Shown here: positions 15,501 to 23,360 of the stretch, piece by piece
Position numbering within the stretch: the stretch's first letter is position 1
How the letters are laid out: the number at the start of each line of letters is the position of its first letter
DNA from: a bacterium
GTDB lineage: Bacteria; JAHJDO01
Assembly: GCA_030611945.1 (NCBI GenBank)
Contig: JAUWOV010000018.1
Span: 1 to 23,866 of the forward strand
Direction: 5' to 3'
DNA length: 23,866 nucleotides
Notes under the pieces: generated by a model
Database searches by the model: none
What the model was told of the DNA's origin: nothing
The model's input: only the letters and a program-made list of their open reading frames with translations
Made by a program: the position numbers and the translations under genes

Positions 15501-15932
15501 TCATCTTTTGTCAAGCTTTTGTGGAGGTCTAAACTTCTGGATTCTGCTATTGATAGCGCCAGAGGGAAGTTCTAGTGTATGTCGCGCGCTTTTTCCTCCA
15601 AAAGCCAGCCGAAATGGTTTTAACTGAGATATAGTCTTCACGACACAATAATTCTTATCCATAAAAATCACATCAATCGAGAATCTCATAAAACATGTAT
15701 GAATAGCTCTGCAGTTTTTAATCAGCAATCCCTCTCCAGAATCAAGTTTACTACGTCCAATTAGTCCCTTGGTTCTCATTTGCCATGTATCTGCAATAAC
15801 TACACCTTGTCCCAAAATCTGATTATTGCCAAAACTGGCCACTATAGTTGCCCTTCTAGAATCCGCCCTGCCTAGATCCGATAAACCATATACTTTGAAC
15901 TTCATCTCTAATTTTAGTCCTGTGTCTGCCAT
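15501..15932 (-). CDS. DUF192 protein
   Basis: 143 residues from ATG 15932; ATG 15905 is an equally possible start, preferred if the promoter at 15941-15970 is real because that would place the transcript start almost at 15932. The DUF192 domain (about 40-130) is clear: ADTWQMRTKGLIGR, GEGLLIKNCRAIHTCFMRFS, IDVIFMDKNY and HTLELPSGAI. Residues 1-38 have no recognisable homology, and I see no convincing signal peptide. The biochemical role of DUF192 is not established. It is the first gene of the block running into the MerR-like, ExeA and T2S genes. Confidence 0.82.
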   Translation of the reverse strand: MADTGLKLEMKFKVYGLSDLGRADSRRATIVASFGNNQILGQGVVIADTWQMRTKGLIGRSKLDSGEGLLIKNCRAIHTCFMRFSIDVIFMDKNYCVVKTISQLKPFRLAFGGKSARHTLELPSGAINSRIQKFRPPQKLDKR

Positions 15933-15940
15933 ACTAATTA

Positions 15941-15970
15941 ATTCTAATGCTTTTTCTGTGCCTTTGTCAA
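15941..15970 (-). promoter_or_regulatory. Putative promoter of the DUF192/T2S block
   Basis: On the minus strand, TTGACA (15965-15970), an 18-base spacer and TAGAAT (15941-15946). The -35 is a perfect match and falls inside a GTGCCTTTGTCAA repeat copy, so the repeat may have supplied it. Confidence 0.38.
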
Positions 15971-15977
15971 TTTCTAC

Positions 15978-17372
15978 CTAGCGCTTGAGCTTTCTGCTTG
16001 CTGTTTTGTCTAATCGGGCTACACATAGAAATTCTTTTGGAACCTTATATGAAGCTAATCTCTGATAGCAGAATTTGCGTATATCATTGATATCAAAACT
16101 TGTTTTTGTTTTATTCTTCAGAACGATCCTTGCACAGGGAAGCTGCCCATACTGAGGATGGGTAATTCCATACACAAGAGATTCCTTGATATCCGGATGC
16201 TGATTGAGAACTGATTCCACTTCATAGGGAAAGACTTTCATACCTGCAAAATTAATGATATGTTTTTCTCTGCCAACAAGAAACAGAAAGCATTCTTTAT
16301 CAAGTCTGCCCAGATCCCCTGTCTTAAACCAGCCGTTATGCAATACCTGCTTTTTGCTTTGCCATGGAGAAAAATATGCATCAAACATTCCTTTTCCCCT
16401 GAGATAAACTTCACCAATCCCATTATCGTCAGCATTTACTATTTTTACTTCGTAATCCGGCAGAATCCTGCCTACTGACGGCAGACCTACTTCAATAATT
16501 CCATACGCTTCAGTCAGTTGAAAACCAAATTTTTCATAAAAATCATTCGCTATATCAACAGGCAGCTTTATTGCTGTACACACAGCTATGCGAAGACAAC
16601 TTAACATATGGGGAGAAAGCATCTTTGATTTTGTCAGCATATGATAGTGAAAGGGTGAAGCGTATATAAATGTTCCTCTGTGGTTTTTCAATTCCTCAAG
16701 CAGTAATTCAGGAAACGCTTGACTGCAGAGAATAATTGTTGCTCCGCGACGCAGGAAAAGGAGAATTGTTACTACAAAATGGAAGCTCATGGAAAGAACC
16801 CATATCACTATATCATTGGAAGTGATATTCAACCCTTTATCCGCAGCATTGGTTCTTTGAATAATAGCTTCATGGGAAATTACTACTCCTTTGCTTTTCC
16901 CTGTTGTGCCTGATGAAAACCGAATAAAAGCAGGATTTAATGCATAATAATCCGATGGAACCTGTTTCTTCGCTGCGCGCTGATACAGAAAAAACTCTCT
17001 TTCACACACACAATCAGAAAAAACCCGAAGACTGCCATGTTTGATACACTTTCTTTTATCAGAGAGCAAAGCATTCACATCAATTCTTTCCAGTATATCA
17101 TCAACTTCATATATGGATAACGACATAGATACTGGAACAATAACCGCAGGTAAAGACAGTACAGCCAGACTAATAATAATATAATCAATACTATCTTCAC
17201 ATAATAATGCTATACGTTGAGCCGGCTGAATTCCGTATGTCTTTAATTCGTCTGCAACTTTGTCCACAGCAGCAAACAATTCATCATAAGAAATCTGTTC
17301 ATTCCCGTCAATTACAGCAATTTTCTCTTGAAGTTTTTCTGTTTCGCTCTTTATTACATCTACAATGTTCAT
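15978..17372 (-). CDS. AMP-forming acyl-CoA synthetase/acyl-ACP ligase
   Basis: 464 residues of the ANL adenylating superfamily. Motifs in order: FSSGTTGKSKGVV (152-164, ATP loop), AYGIIEVG (289-296), WFKTGDLGRLD (348-358), GREKHIINFAGMKVFPYEVE (367-386), and the C-terminal TASRKLKR with the adenylation lysine at 461. The usual Ser-Gly-Lys is Ser-Arg-Lys here. It would activate a carboxylic acid with ATP and pass it to CoA or to a phosphopantetheinyl carrier. Two carrier proteins lie upstream in the same direction, which favours acyl-ACP loading. Length is compact (about 50-100 residues shorter than most acyl-CoA synthetases). No clear ribosome site is visible. A palindrome and a BRO-family gene separate it from the rest of the cluster. 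Confidence 0.85.
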   Translation of the reverse strand: MNIVDVIKSETEKLQEKIAVIDGNEQISYDELFAAVDKVADELKTYGIQPAQRIALLCEDSIDYIIISLAVLSLPAVIVPVSMSLSIYEVDDILERIDVNALLSDKRKCIKHGSLRVFSDCVCEREFFLYQRAAKKQVPSDYYALNPAFIRFSSGTTGKSKGVVISHEAIIQRTNAADKGLNITSNDIVIWVLSMSFHFVVTILLFLRRGATIILCSQAFPELLLEELKNHRGTFIYASPFHYHMLTKSKMLSPHMLSCLRIAVCTAIKLPVDIANDFYEKFGFQLTEAYGIIEVGLPSVGRILPDYEVKIVNADDNGIGEVYLRGKGMFDAYFSPWQSKKQVLHNGWFKTGDLGRLDKECFLFLVGREKHIINFAGMKVFPYEVESVLNQHPDIKESLVYGITHPQYGQLPCARIVLKNKTKTSFDINDIRKFCYQRLASYKVPKEFLCVARLDKTASRKLKR

Positions 17373-17388
17373 AAATTATATTTATTAA

Positions 17389-17408
17389 GGGCACAAGATA
17401 TTGTGCCC
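17389..17408. repeat. Palindromic GGGCACAA repeat
   Basis: GGGCACAA (17389-17396) and TTGTGCCC (17401-17408) form a perfect 8-bp stem with loop GATA, followed by CTAC. It sits between the BRO-like gene and the ligase. With no T-run on either strand it looks like a REP-type element rather than an intrinsic terminator. Confidence 0.55.
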
Positions 17409-17421
17409 CTACAGATGGATT

Positions 17422-18249
17422 TTAATGTGTGATCTTTTTTGGAGATAGATAATTGTCTGTGGTGATAACTTTCTTACCAGTCTTTTCTTCCAGTTCCAGT
17501 CTTGCTTTTTTGGCAATACCACCGCCTTTTTTGCCTGCAACTTTATTCTCTTCCATTCCGGTTGCTGTCATTGTTTCGGCTATCTGTCGAGTGGAGAGTT
17601 CGGCTAGCGCCGTAAAAATAAGTTCTGCTTCGCTCATGTGGTCGCGCAGGTTCTGGGTTTTTAAACCTTTAATGTTCTTGTGCTCTTTCACGGTTAGGCT
17701 TGTCCATTCCTGATGGATGATATTGGTCAGTATCGCGTATTCCTTCTCCTTTTTGATGTCATGATCTTTCCAATAGTCAGTAAGTTTGTTGCGGGTTTCC
17801 TGCCCCATCATCCGCTGCTGAATCCATTTTTTACTGCGCCCGTACTTTTGCCAAGTTTCCCTAGCTCTATCAAGTGATCTTGCGGGATCTGCCATATCCT
17901 GCATCCGTTCGTAACCGACTTTAGCAAGCCAGAGTTTAATTGGCTCTGCTTTGGGACTTGGTACAGACTGAATGAGACGAAGAAGAGTTTCTGGACTTGC
18001 AACATCGGTTAAGTATTTTTTGTCATCTGAGGCTTTTAATTTCAGTTGGTGACAATTTGTCACCGACTCACTGCCTTCCTTCTTGAGCCGTTCTTTTAAT
18101 TTATTCCAATACTTTCGGGCTGTTTGATAGTCTGGTTGCTGTATCAACGCCTGTATAATGTCCACAACCGAGAAAAGCCAAGTTTTCGTTTCTTCATTAT
18201 AAAGTCTACGGATTTTGAAATTCTCAAAGACAGCTAAAGTATTCTTCAT
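17422..18249 (-). CDS. BRO-family protein with DinD-like C-terminus
   Basis: 275 residues from ATG 18249; an ATG at 18261 sits directly on the ribosome site TGAGGT. Residues 1-95 are a Bro-N type DNA-binding domain (IRRLYNEETKTWLFSVVDII, then YWNKLKERLKKEG and YLTDVASPETLLRLIQSVPS). Residues 100-275 (KLWLAKVGYERMQDMADP, IKGLKTQNLRDHMSEAELIF, ENKVAGKKGGGIAKKARLEL) resemble the conserved tail of BRO/DinD proteins. Such genes occur in phages and also scattered singly on bacterial chromosomes. DinD is SOS-induced and inhibits RecA in E. coli. Nothing here links it to lipid or polyketide chemistry, so it is probably a mobile cargo gene inserted in the cluster. Confidence 0.78.
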   Translation of the reverse strand: MKNTLAVFENFKIRRLYNEETKTWLFSVVDIIQALIQQPDYQTARKYWNKLKERLKKEGSESVTNCHQLKLKASDDKKYLTDVASPETLLRLIQSVPSPKAEPIKLWLAKVGYERMQDMADPARSLDRARETWQKYGRSKKWIQQRMMGQETRNKLTDYWKDHDIKKEKEYAILTNIIHQEWTSLTVKEHKNIKGLKTQNLRDHMSEAELIFTALAELSTRQIAETMTATGMEENKVAGKKGGGIAKKARLELEEKTGKKVITTDNYLSPKKITH

Positions 18250-18290
18250 AAATATTACCATACCTCAAATTGCTTAAAACCTCAATAAAT

Positions 18291-19481
18291 TTAATTTTTG
18301 GATTTGAGTTTGACAGCCTCACAGCCTGCCTGTTCACCTAGAGACATACAGGTTCCCATAACTCTGGTAGAGCCTAATGCTTCTTGGGATACTGATATGC
18401 AACGTCCGGCGCAAAACAGATTGGAAATCTCCTGTGATTTAAGACAGCGCGCAGGAATTTCGTAGTAGTCTCCGGGATTAATGTAACAATACTGCGGACC
18501 TTTTTTTTGATTCCACAGTTCAATTGGCCATGCGCTCTTTAGGGCTCCATCAGGAAATTTTCGCGCATTTATTATATCGTTTGCGCTTAGTGTATACTCA
18601 CCACAGAGCCTGGATCCTTCCCGCTCAAGAACTTCAGACGATGTATCGGAAATATAGGAATCTTTGAATAAAGGCAAAACCTTACATAGATACCCATGTA
18701 CTACAACCGCATCCTTTTTTGCAAGTTGGATACTATTTCGCGCGGGAGGAATGCTGATTTTGCACAATCCTTCATCTGTATTATCTATAGGAATGAATGT
18801 TGTAAACTTAAGATAAAGTGGTATTTTTTTCTCTGCATATGCCTGCGCCAGATAATAAGGCACCTTTACTGCCGCCATATTATCTCTGTCTTTTAATCCT
18901 TTAACTCTAAATGTATATCCTGCAAGCTGGCGCTGTTTGGAATCTGACACCTGATGCTTTGCCCCGCTCAGTTGAATAATTACCCCATGTCCACTGCAGT
19001 CAATAACAGCTCTAGGAACAATGTCAAAGACACCCTTCTGTCCACGTACCCTAACAGCTGCTATAGTACTTTGTTCTGTTCTTACTGAAACCGCCTGTGT
19101 ATTGTATAAAACCTCAAGATGTTGTTTCTCATTTTTGATCAGAGAACGAAAAACAGATACAAGGTCTTGCCTTGAATATGGAAGAATATATACCCTGCCC
19201 ATACGCATTACTTTCTTCTCGGGTGACAGAACCTTCAGTTGAGAAATAATTTCCCTGACAATTCCTTTATTAATTGGACCCTTCGGCATATTTGTATCAT
19301 TTACATATAAGCCGCAGATAAAACAGTGTAAACCAGTTACTGCTGTTCCTCCCGGGAAATTATTTTTTTCTATCAGGATTGTATGCGCCCCTTTGCGCGC
19401 AGCGCTAACAGCGGCAATGGTTCCTGCAACACCGCTGCCAACAACAAGCACCTGGCATTCTTTCTTCATATTTTCCATCAT
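18291..19481 (-). CDS. FAD-dependent oxidoreductase
   Basis: 396 residues. The N-terminal Rossmann motif VLVVGSGVAGTIAAVSAARK with the acidic residue in LIEKNN binds FAD. FPGGTAVTG and the C-terminal NLFCAGRCISVSQEALGSTR, then MGTCMSLGEQAG close the FAD site and place it in the FAD_oxidored/GidA-like family. The substrate-binding middle region is not diagnostic. Its ATG overlaps the stop of the condensation-type gene (ATGA), so the two are translationally coupled and should act in one pathway. An oxidation, desaturation or reduction of the acyl chain is the natural guess. Confidence 0.85.
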   Translation of the reverse strand: MMENMKKECQVLVVGSGVAGTIAAVSAARKGAHTILIEKNNFPGGTAVTGLHCFICGLYVNDTNMPKGPINKGIVREIISQLKVLSPEKKVMRMGRVYILPYSRQDLVSVFRSLIKNEKQHLEVLYNTQAVSVRTEQSTIAAVRVRGQKGVFDIVPRAVIDCSGHGVIIQLSGAKHQVSDSKQRQLAGYTFRVKGLKDRDNMAAVKVPYYLAQAYAEKKIPLYLKFTTFIPIDNTDEGLCKISIPPARNSIQLAKKDAVVVHGYLCKVLPLFKDSYISDTSSEVLEREGSRLCGEYTLSANDIINARKFPDGALKSAWPIELWNQKKGPQYCYINPGDYYEIPARCLKSQEISNLFCAGRCISVSQEALGSTRVMGTCMSLGEQAGCEAVKLKSKN

Positions 19482-20779
19482 ACTCCTAGTCCGGACTGCA
19501 AAGTATGTACAATTGAATCTATTTCATCCTCTTCCAACATCCCATCTAAATAAGAAAAGGTCACATTCAGCTTGCCTTGGAACTGATTGAAGAATATTCC
19601 GCATCCCGGGGGAATTGGAACTCTGGGCATATGAAAAATATTATGTATTTTTTTCTCCATAAACATCGGAGAATCGTACGCAGCTTCGCCAATATAGGAA
19701 AAACAAAAAGAAGCAATCTGCCCTTTTAATGGCAGCCGCATCAGACAGCCTAAAACAGGCAAAGGAGCAATTCGCATCAAAAGACTTGCTTTCTCAATAT
19801 CTGCAGGCAAGTCTGCCTTTATCTGGTCATAGATCTGCTGCTTAATTGACTGCAAAATAACAGAAAAACTATCAGCCTCATTTGCTTTCACTTTAAGTAG
19901 GAAAAAGGACATATGATTAAAGAATACCTCTTGAGCAACTTTTTCTACCGGCCGCGTATCAATAGACGCAGGAATTATATAATCACCTGTACATATACCT
20001 CTTTTGGTAAAAATGCTGTGCAGAACCTGTATGGAAATCGCCAATGTGTACGGCATAAACATTAAATAACCTGCCTTATTATACGCAGTTTTGATAATTG
20101 CAGATGTCTGGCGCTCATCAAGCGAGATTATCTTAAATTTGAATATCTTTTTATTAGACGATGTGTCTAATGGTAAAGTACGTACTTTATTCTCTGATAA
20201 TTGTAACAGCTTTCTATTCACCCATTTACCTGCTTCAAATTTTTCTTTCCACTTACATAGATGAGCTGATTCTGCGAGAGAAATCTTATTGGAATAATCT
20301 GTTTTCTTTTTCTGTTCTTGCTGCAGCATATTCAAGAATACTTCAGCTCCCCTGGCATCAAATAGACAATGGTCAAATACTACAGCAAGAAAACTTGTTT
20401 TCCCTGCATAGATAAGATGAAATGCAAGGTGCTTCCTGACATTTTTGAATGGAATGTTTATTCCCTGCTCCAATGTAGAGATAACCTTGCTGAATGTCGC
20501 ATTATCGTCAAGGTGATAAATTCTAATATTTGGAGGAAGTATTTTTTCTTTGGAATAAATCTTCCAGTATGGGGCAAGATTGTAATCTCGCATTGACCTG
20601 CCATTCAAAACCGGAAATTTTTTAATGAACTTGTTCAGACATTCTCGTAATGTTGTCTCATCAAGCGCGCCTTCCATCTGCAGAACAATCTGAAACATGT
20701 TCCCGGCACCGATCTTCTTTTTGTTAATATGATTAATGGTATGAATGATCCAGTCAATACCGGTCAAATAACGTTTCAT
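19478..20779 (-). CDS. Condensation-domain-like acyltransferase
   Basis: 433 residues with the chloramphenicol-acetyltransferase/condensation fold. The active-site segment is VVFDHCLFDARG (134-144): His137 and Asp141 fit the HxxxD core, while the first His and final Gly of HHxxxDG are Asp and Ala. The C-terminal half (PASIDTRPVEKVAQEVFFNH, then FCFSYIGEAAY and LNVTFSYLDG) matches condensation/PapA/WES-like enzymes. These join an acyl thioester to an alcohol or amine acceptor. The start is 1 base after the second ACP stop, suggesting it uses the acyl chain on that carrier. The acceptor cannot be predicted. Confidence 0.8.
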   Translation of the reverse strand: MKRYLTGIDWIIHTINHINKKKIGAGNMFQIVLQMEGALDETTLRECLNKFIKKFPVLNGRSMRDYNLAPYWKIYSKEKILPPNIRIYHLDDNATFSKVISTLEQGINIPFKNVRKHLAFHLIYAGKTSFLAVVFDHCLFDARGAEVFLNMLQQEQKKKTDYSNKISLAESAHLCKWKEKFEAGKWVNRKLLQLSENKVRTLPLDTSSNKKIFKFKIISLDERQTSAIIKTAYNKAGYLMFMPYTLAISIQVLHSIFTKRGICTGDYIIPASIDTRPVEKVAQEVFFNHMSFFLLKVKANEADSFSVILQSIKQQIYDQIKADLPADIEKASLLMRIAPLPVLGCLMRLPLKGQIASFCFSYIGEAAYDSPMFMEKKIHNIFHMPRVPIPPGCGIFFNQFQGKLNVTFSYLDGMLEEDEIDSIVHTLQSGLGV

Positions 20780-20780
20780 C

Positions 20781-21032
20781 CTAACTCATTCTGCTGATAT
20801 ATGATGCCAGCAAATGGATGGTTTGAAAATCTTCTTTCGTTAAGCCTGATTCAATTAACTTTAAATTAAATGTTTTTTCAATAAACACCAGAAGCTCTAC
20901 AAAGCCAAATGAATCAATTCCCAGTGTGTGAAGAGGAGTGCTTGATGAGATTGTTGAAGAATCTACAGCTAAGATTACAGCAACCTCTTGAATCAATGTT
21001 TCCTCAATATCTGCTGCGGTCATTTTGTTCAT
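20781..21032 (-). CDS. Acyl carrier protein (second of cluster)
   Basis: 83 residues, the normal ACP size. LHTLGIDSFGFVELLVFIEK contains Ser41 of the DS motif, the phosphopantetheine attachment site. The four-helix ACP pattern is intact, with a final helix HLLASYISRM. AAGGA lies 8 bases before the ATG. Gly-Ile-Asp-Ser-Phe-Gly replaces the DSL of fatty-acid ACPs, indicating a dedicated pathway carrier. It lies between the ketosynthase pair and the condensation-type enzyme, which probably use it in turn. Confidence 0.9.
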   Translation of the reverse strand: MNKMTAADIEETLIQEVAVILAVDSSTISSSTPLHTLGIDSFGFVELLVFIEKTFNLKLIESGLTKEDFQTIHLLASYISRMS

Positions 21033-21057
21033 AAATAGAATCCTTATATGTTCCTTA

Positions 21058-22098
21058 CTAATTTTTCAATTTAATAACTGCCTTTTCTTCTCTACCATTA
21101 TACCTGATACAACTAATTCTCTGTATCTGAGCAGGTTCAGTCTTTGCGCATATATTTATATTGTGGGGATTATCTTGAACAGGACAGGCATAACGCATCT
21201 GATTCTTTAGCATGAGCGCCCCGGCAGCGCATCCAAATCCGCTGCCAGTCATCATACTGCCAAATATTGGCGAATACCCTGAGATACAAACACCAGATTC
21301 GGCAGCCTTTTGATATTCTCTCTCGTCTCCTGTCATACCGTCGGCATCAAGAATACACATATCCTGTTTGTTTTTTTCAACACTTTTATCATTTAAAGAA
21401 ACAGCTGTTATTTCGCAATATTTCTTATGGGATTTTTCCCGTGTCATCAAGAAGAATACGCTTCCATCTCCCGGCACTGCTACAGGTGTTTCTAAAAAGT
21501 TAAATGGTTTAATTCTGCCGTCTTCAGCAATTCTTAATTTTTGGCTGCAGATATATTCCATAACTGTTCCGCATTCATCAACACTTCCGACAAGAACATA
21601 TTCACACCGTTCCTCATAAAGCCATGCTCGCGCAAGGATAAGAGCCTGATGAAAAGAGAACGCAAACTGAGTAAGTGTTATGGTTGGACCACGGCTTTCT
21701 AACACAGATGAAATATAGGATGCTGCGGCATTATGAACAGAATGAGAAAATGTAGTTGGAGAAGCATTCCTATCACCATATTCAAGTATATCATCCAGAA
21801 AGCGAAATGTTGTTACATGCGGACCAAATGCTGTTGAAACAATAATACCAAGAGAAGATTTCTTTTTATTAAGATTGATAGCACTATCCGCTACAGCGTC
21901 CGCAGATGCTAATACTGCCATTTTACTAAATCTATCCGCGCGACGTATTTTGTCTAGAAATCTTTTGTCTATTATTGATTCTTTCTTCACATGATAACCG
22001 GAGTCTTCAGGCTTTGTCCATCCGTGCTTCAGCGCATCATCATAGCTGCTAATTCCTCGTCCTCCGCTAAAAACAACACCTATTCCTGCAACATTCAT
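21058..22098 (-). CDS. Ketosynthase-like, chain-length-factor-type protein without catalytic residues
   Basis: 346 residues from ATG 22098, chosen because GAGGTGG ends 8 bases before it; an in-frame GTG at 22110 overlaps that site. The thiolase fold is recognisable from SPTTFSHSVHNAAASYIS, as in the Ketoacyl-synt_2 family found in aryl polyene clusters. Aligned without gaps to the adjacent ketosynthase across the nucleophile segment, the Cys becomes Ala (TQFAFS for NACSS). The first His becomes Asp (LDADGM for NAHGT) and the second becomes Ser (TGS for TGH). It should be a non-catalytic partner forming a heterodimer with the ketosynthase, as chain-length factors do. It follows the ketosynthase by 2 bases. 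Confidence 0.85.
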   Translation of the reverse strand: MNVAGIGVVFSGGRGISSYDDALKHGWTKPEDSGYHVKKESIIDKRFLDKIRRADRFSKMAVLASADAVADSAINLNKKKSSLGIIVSTAFGPHVTTFRFLDDILEYGDRNASPTTFSHSVHNAAASYISSVLESRGPTITLTQFAFSFHQALILARAWLYEERCEYVLVGSVDECGTVMEYICSQKLRIAEDGRIKPFNFLETPVAVPGDGSVFFLMTREKSHKKYCEITAVSLNDKSVEKNKQDMCILDADGMTGDEREYQKAAESGVCISGYSPIFGSMMTGSGFGCAAGALMLKNQMRYACPVQDNPHNINICAKTEPAQIQRISCIRYNGREEKAVIKLKN

Positions 22099-22100
22099 AC

Positions 22101-23219
22101 TCAATTCCACCTCTTTTTTCCAATAACAATCGCAGCGTTGTTGCCCCCAAAGGCAAGGGACGTAGAAACAGCAAAAGATCCTTGTATATGCGTCTTCTCT
22201 GTAACAGGTGTTATAGGTATTTCCTCATCTTGATGCTCAAAGCCAACACTTGCAGGTATCCATCCTTCCAGAAGCGCAGCACCTGTAAAAACAGCTTCTA
22301 AACCTCCTGCACCAGCAAGCGTATGCCCCGTAAATCCCTTTGTGGAAAGAACCTTAATATCCTTACCAAAAACCCTTTCCAAAGCTATTCCCTCAACTTT
22401 ATCATTATCCCGGGTTGCAGTACCGTGAGCATTAACAAAACAGATATCTTGAGCCATGATATGAGCTTCAGCCAGTGCTCTGTTCAGTGCTGCTTCTAAA
22501 CCTGTTCCATCAGGTCTTGGAGCAGTAAGATGATACGCATCTGCTGACGCGCCGTATCCAGCAAGATACAATACAGATTTTCTGCCTCTCTTACGAGCGC
22601 ATGTTTCTTTTTCAAGCACAAGGATTCCAGCTCCTTCTCCTAAATTTAATCCCTTACGATCTCTGTCAAACGGAGCGCATAATGATTCACTAACAATACC
22701 AAGCGCCCCAAACCCGCATATAGGAATACGGTTCAATTCATCTGCGCCGCCGGCAATAGCGATATCACACTCTCCATTCATTAACCATGATAATGCTACT
22801 CCAATTGCATCAGCTCCTGAAGAACATGCATTCACCACAGTAACACATGGGCCTTTTGCTTTTATAGTATTTGCAACAGCTTGTGCAAGATTTCCTTTTA
22901 AAAACCGGTCAACAGAATCCATAGATGCCTTTCCTGTACTCCTGTACGAACGATAGAAGTCAACGTCATTCAACTGACTCGCCACAGTAGTCCCAAGACA
23001 TACTCCTACACGAAAATCTTCAATGTCTTTTTTTAGTTCTGCATCATCTAAGGCTTCATCTACTGCGCACAAAGCAAGGATTAAAGTGCTCATTCTGTGT
23101 TCAAAAACTGGTTTTTTATTTGCTTGTCCGCGCTGAAATGTATCTAGTGTTTCTGTGAGATTTGCACCCGCAGCAGAAATTGCGCCCATGCCTGTTATGA
23201 CTACGTTTGGTTTTTTCAT
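22101..23219 (-). CDS. Beta-ketoacyl-ACP synthase (FabF/type II PKS ketosynthase)
   Basis: 372 residues, about 40 shorter than FabF. The catalytic triad is complete: Cys132 in VVNACSSGAD, His265 in VNAHGTATRD, His299 in KGFTGHTLAGAGG, with Lys294. It performs the decarboxylative condensation of an acyl primer with malonyl-ACP. AFGGNNAAIVI is the usual C-terminal signature. AAAGGGG precedes the ATG. Gene order (ACP, KS, dead KS partner, ACP) resembles type II polyketide and aryl-polyene systems rather than the housekeeping fab operon, and no fabD, fabG or fabZ is nearby. Confidence 0.92.
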   Translation of the reverse strand: MKKPNVVITGMGAISAAGANLTETLDTFQRGQANKKPVFEHRMSTLILALCAVDEALDDAELKKDIEDFRVGVCLGTTVASQLNDVDFYRSYRSTGKASMDSVDRFLKGNLAQAVANTIKAKGPCVTVVNACSSGADAIGVALSWLMNGECDIAIAGGADELNRIPICGFGALGIVSESLCAPFDRDRKGLNLGEGAGILVLEKETCARKRGRKSVLYLAGYGASADAYHLTAPRPDGTGLEAALNRALAEAHIMAQDICFVNAHGTATRDNDKVEGIALERVFGKDIKVLSTKGFTGHTLAGAGGLEAVFTGAALLEGWIPASVGFEHQDEEIPITPVTEKTHIQGSFAVSTSLAFGGNNAAIVIGKKRWN

Positions 23220-23234
23220 GGAACCCCTTTGAAA

Positions 23235-23360
23235 AAAATCCGAAATCCTAAATCCGAAACAAATTCCAAATTCAAATTTTTAAAATTTAAAACATTGTTT
23301 TGGACATTTGTATTTTGGTCATTTGATATTGTTTCGTATTTCGTGCTTCGTGCTTCGAAT
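23235..23360. repeat. Interspersed ATCCGAA repeat between the first ACP and the ketosynthase
   Basis: AAATCCGAAATCCTAAATCC opens the element. AAACAAATTCCAAATTC, AAACATTGTTTTGGACATTT and GTATTTTGG follow, then TTTCGTATTTCGTGCTTCG with a duplicated TGCTTCG. It corresponds end to end with 7684-7811 and has the same orientation relative to the flanking genes. Confidence 0.75.

Noticed and set aside
18047-18063. Palindrome GGTGACA-ATT-TGTCACC in the BRO-like gene
   Set aside because: It encodes SVTNCH, which I recall as a conserved stretch of this BRO family, so the symmetry is likely due to the protein sequence.
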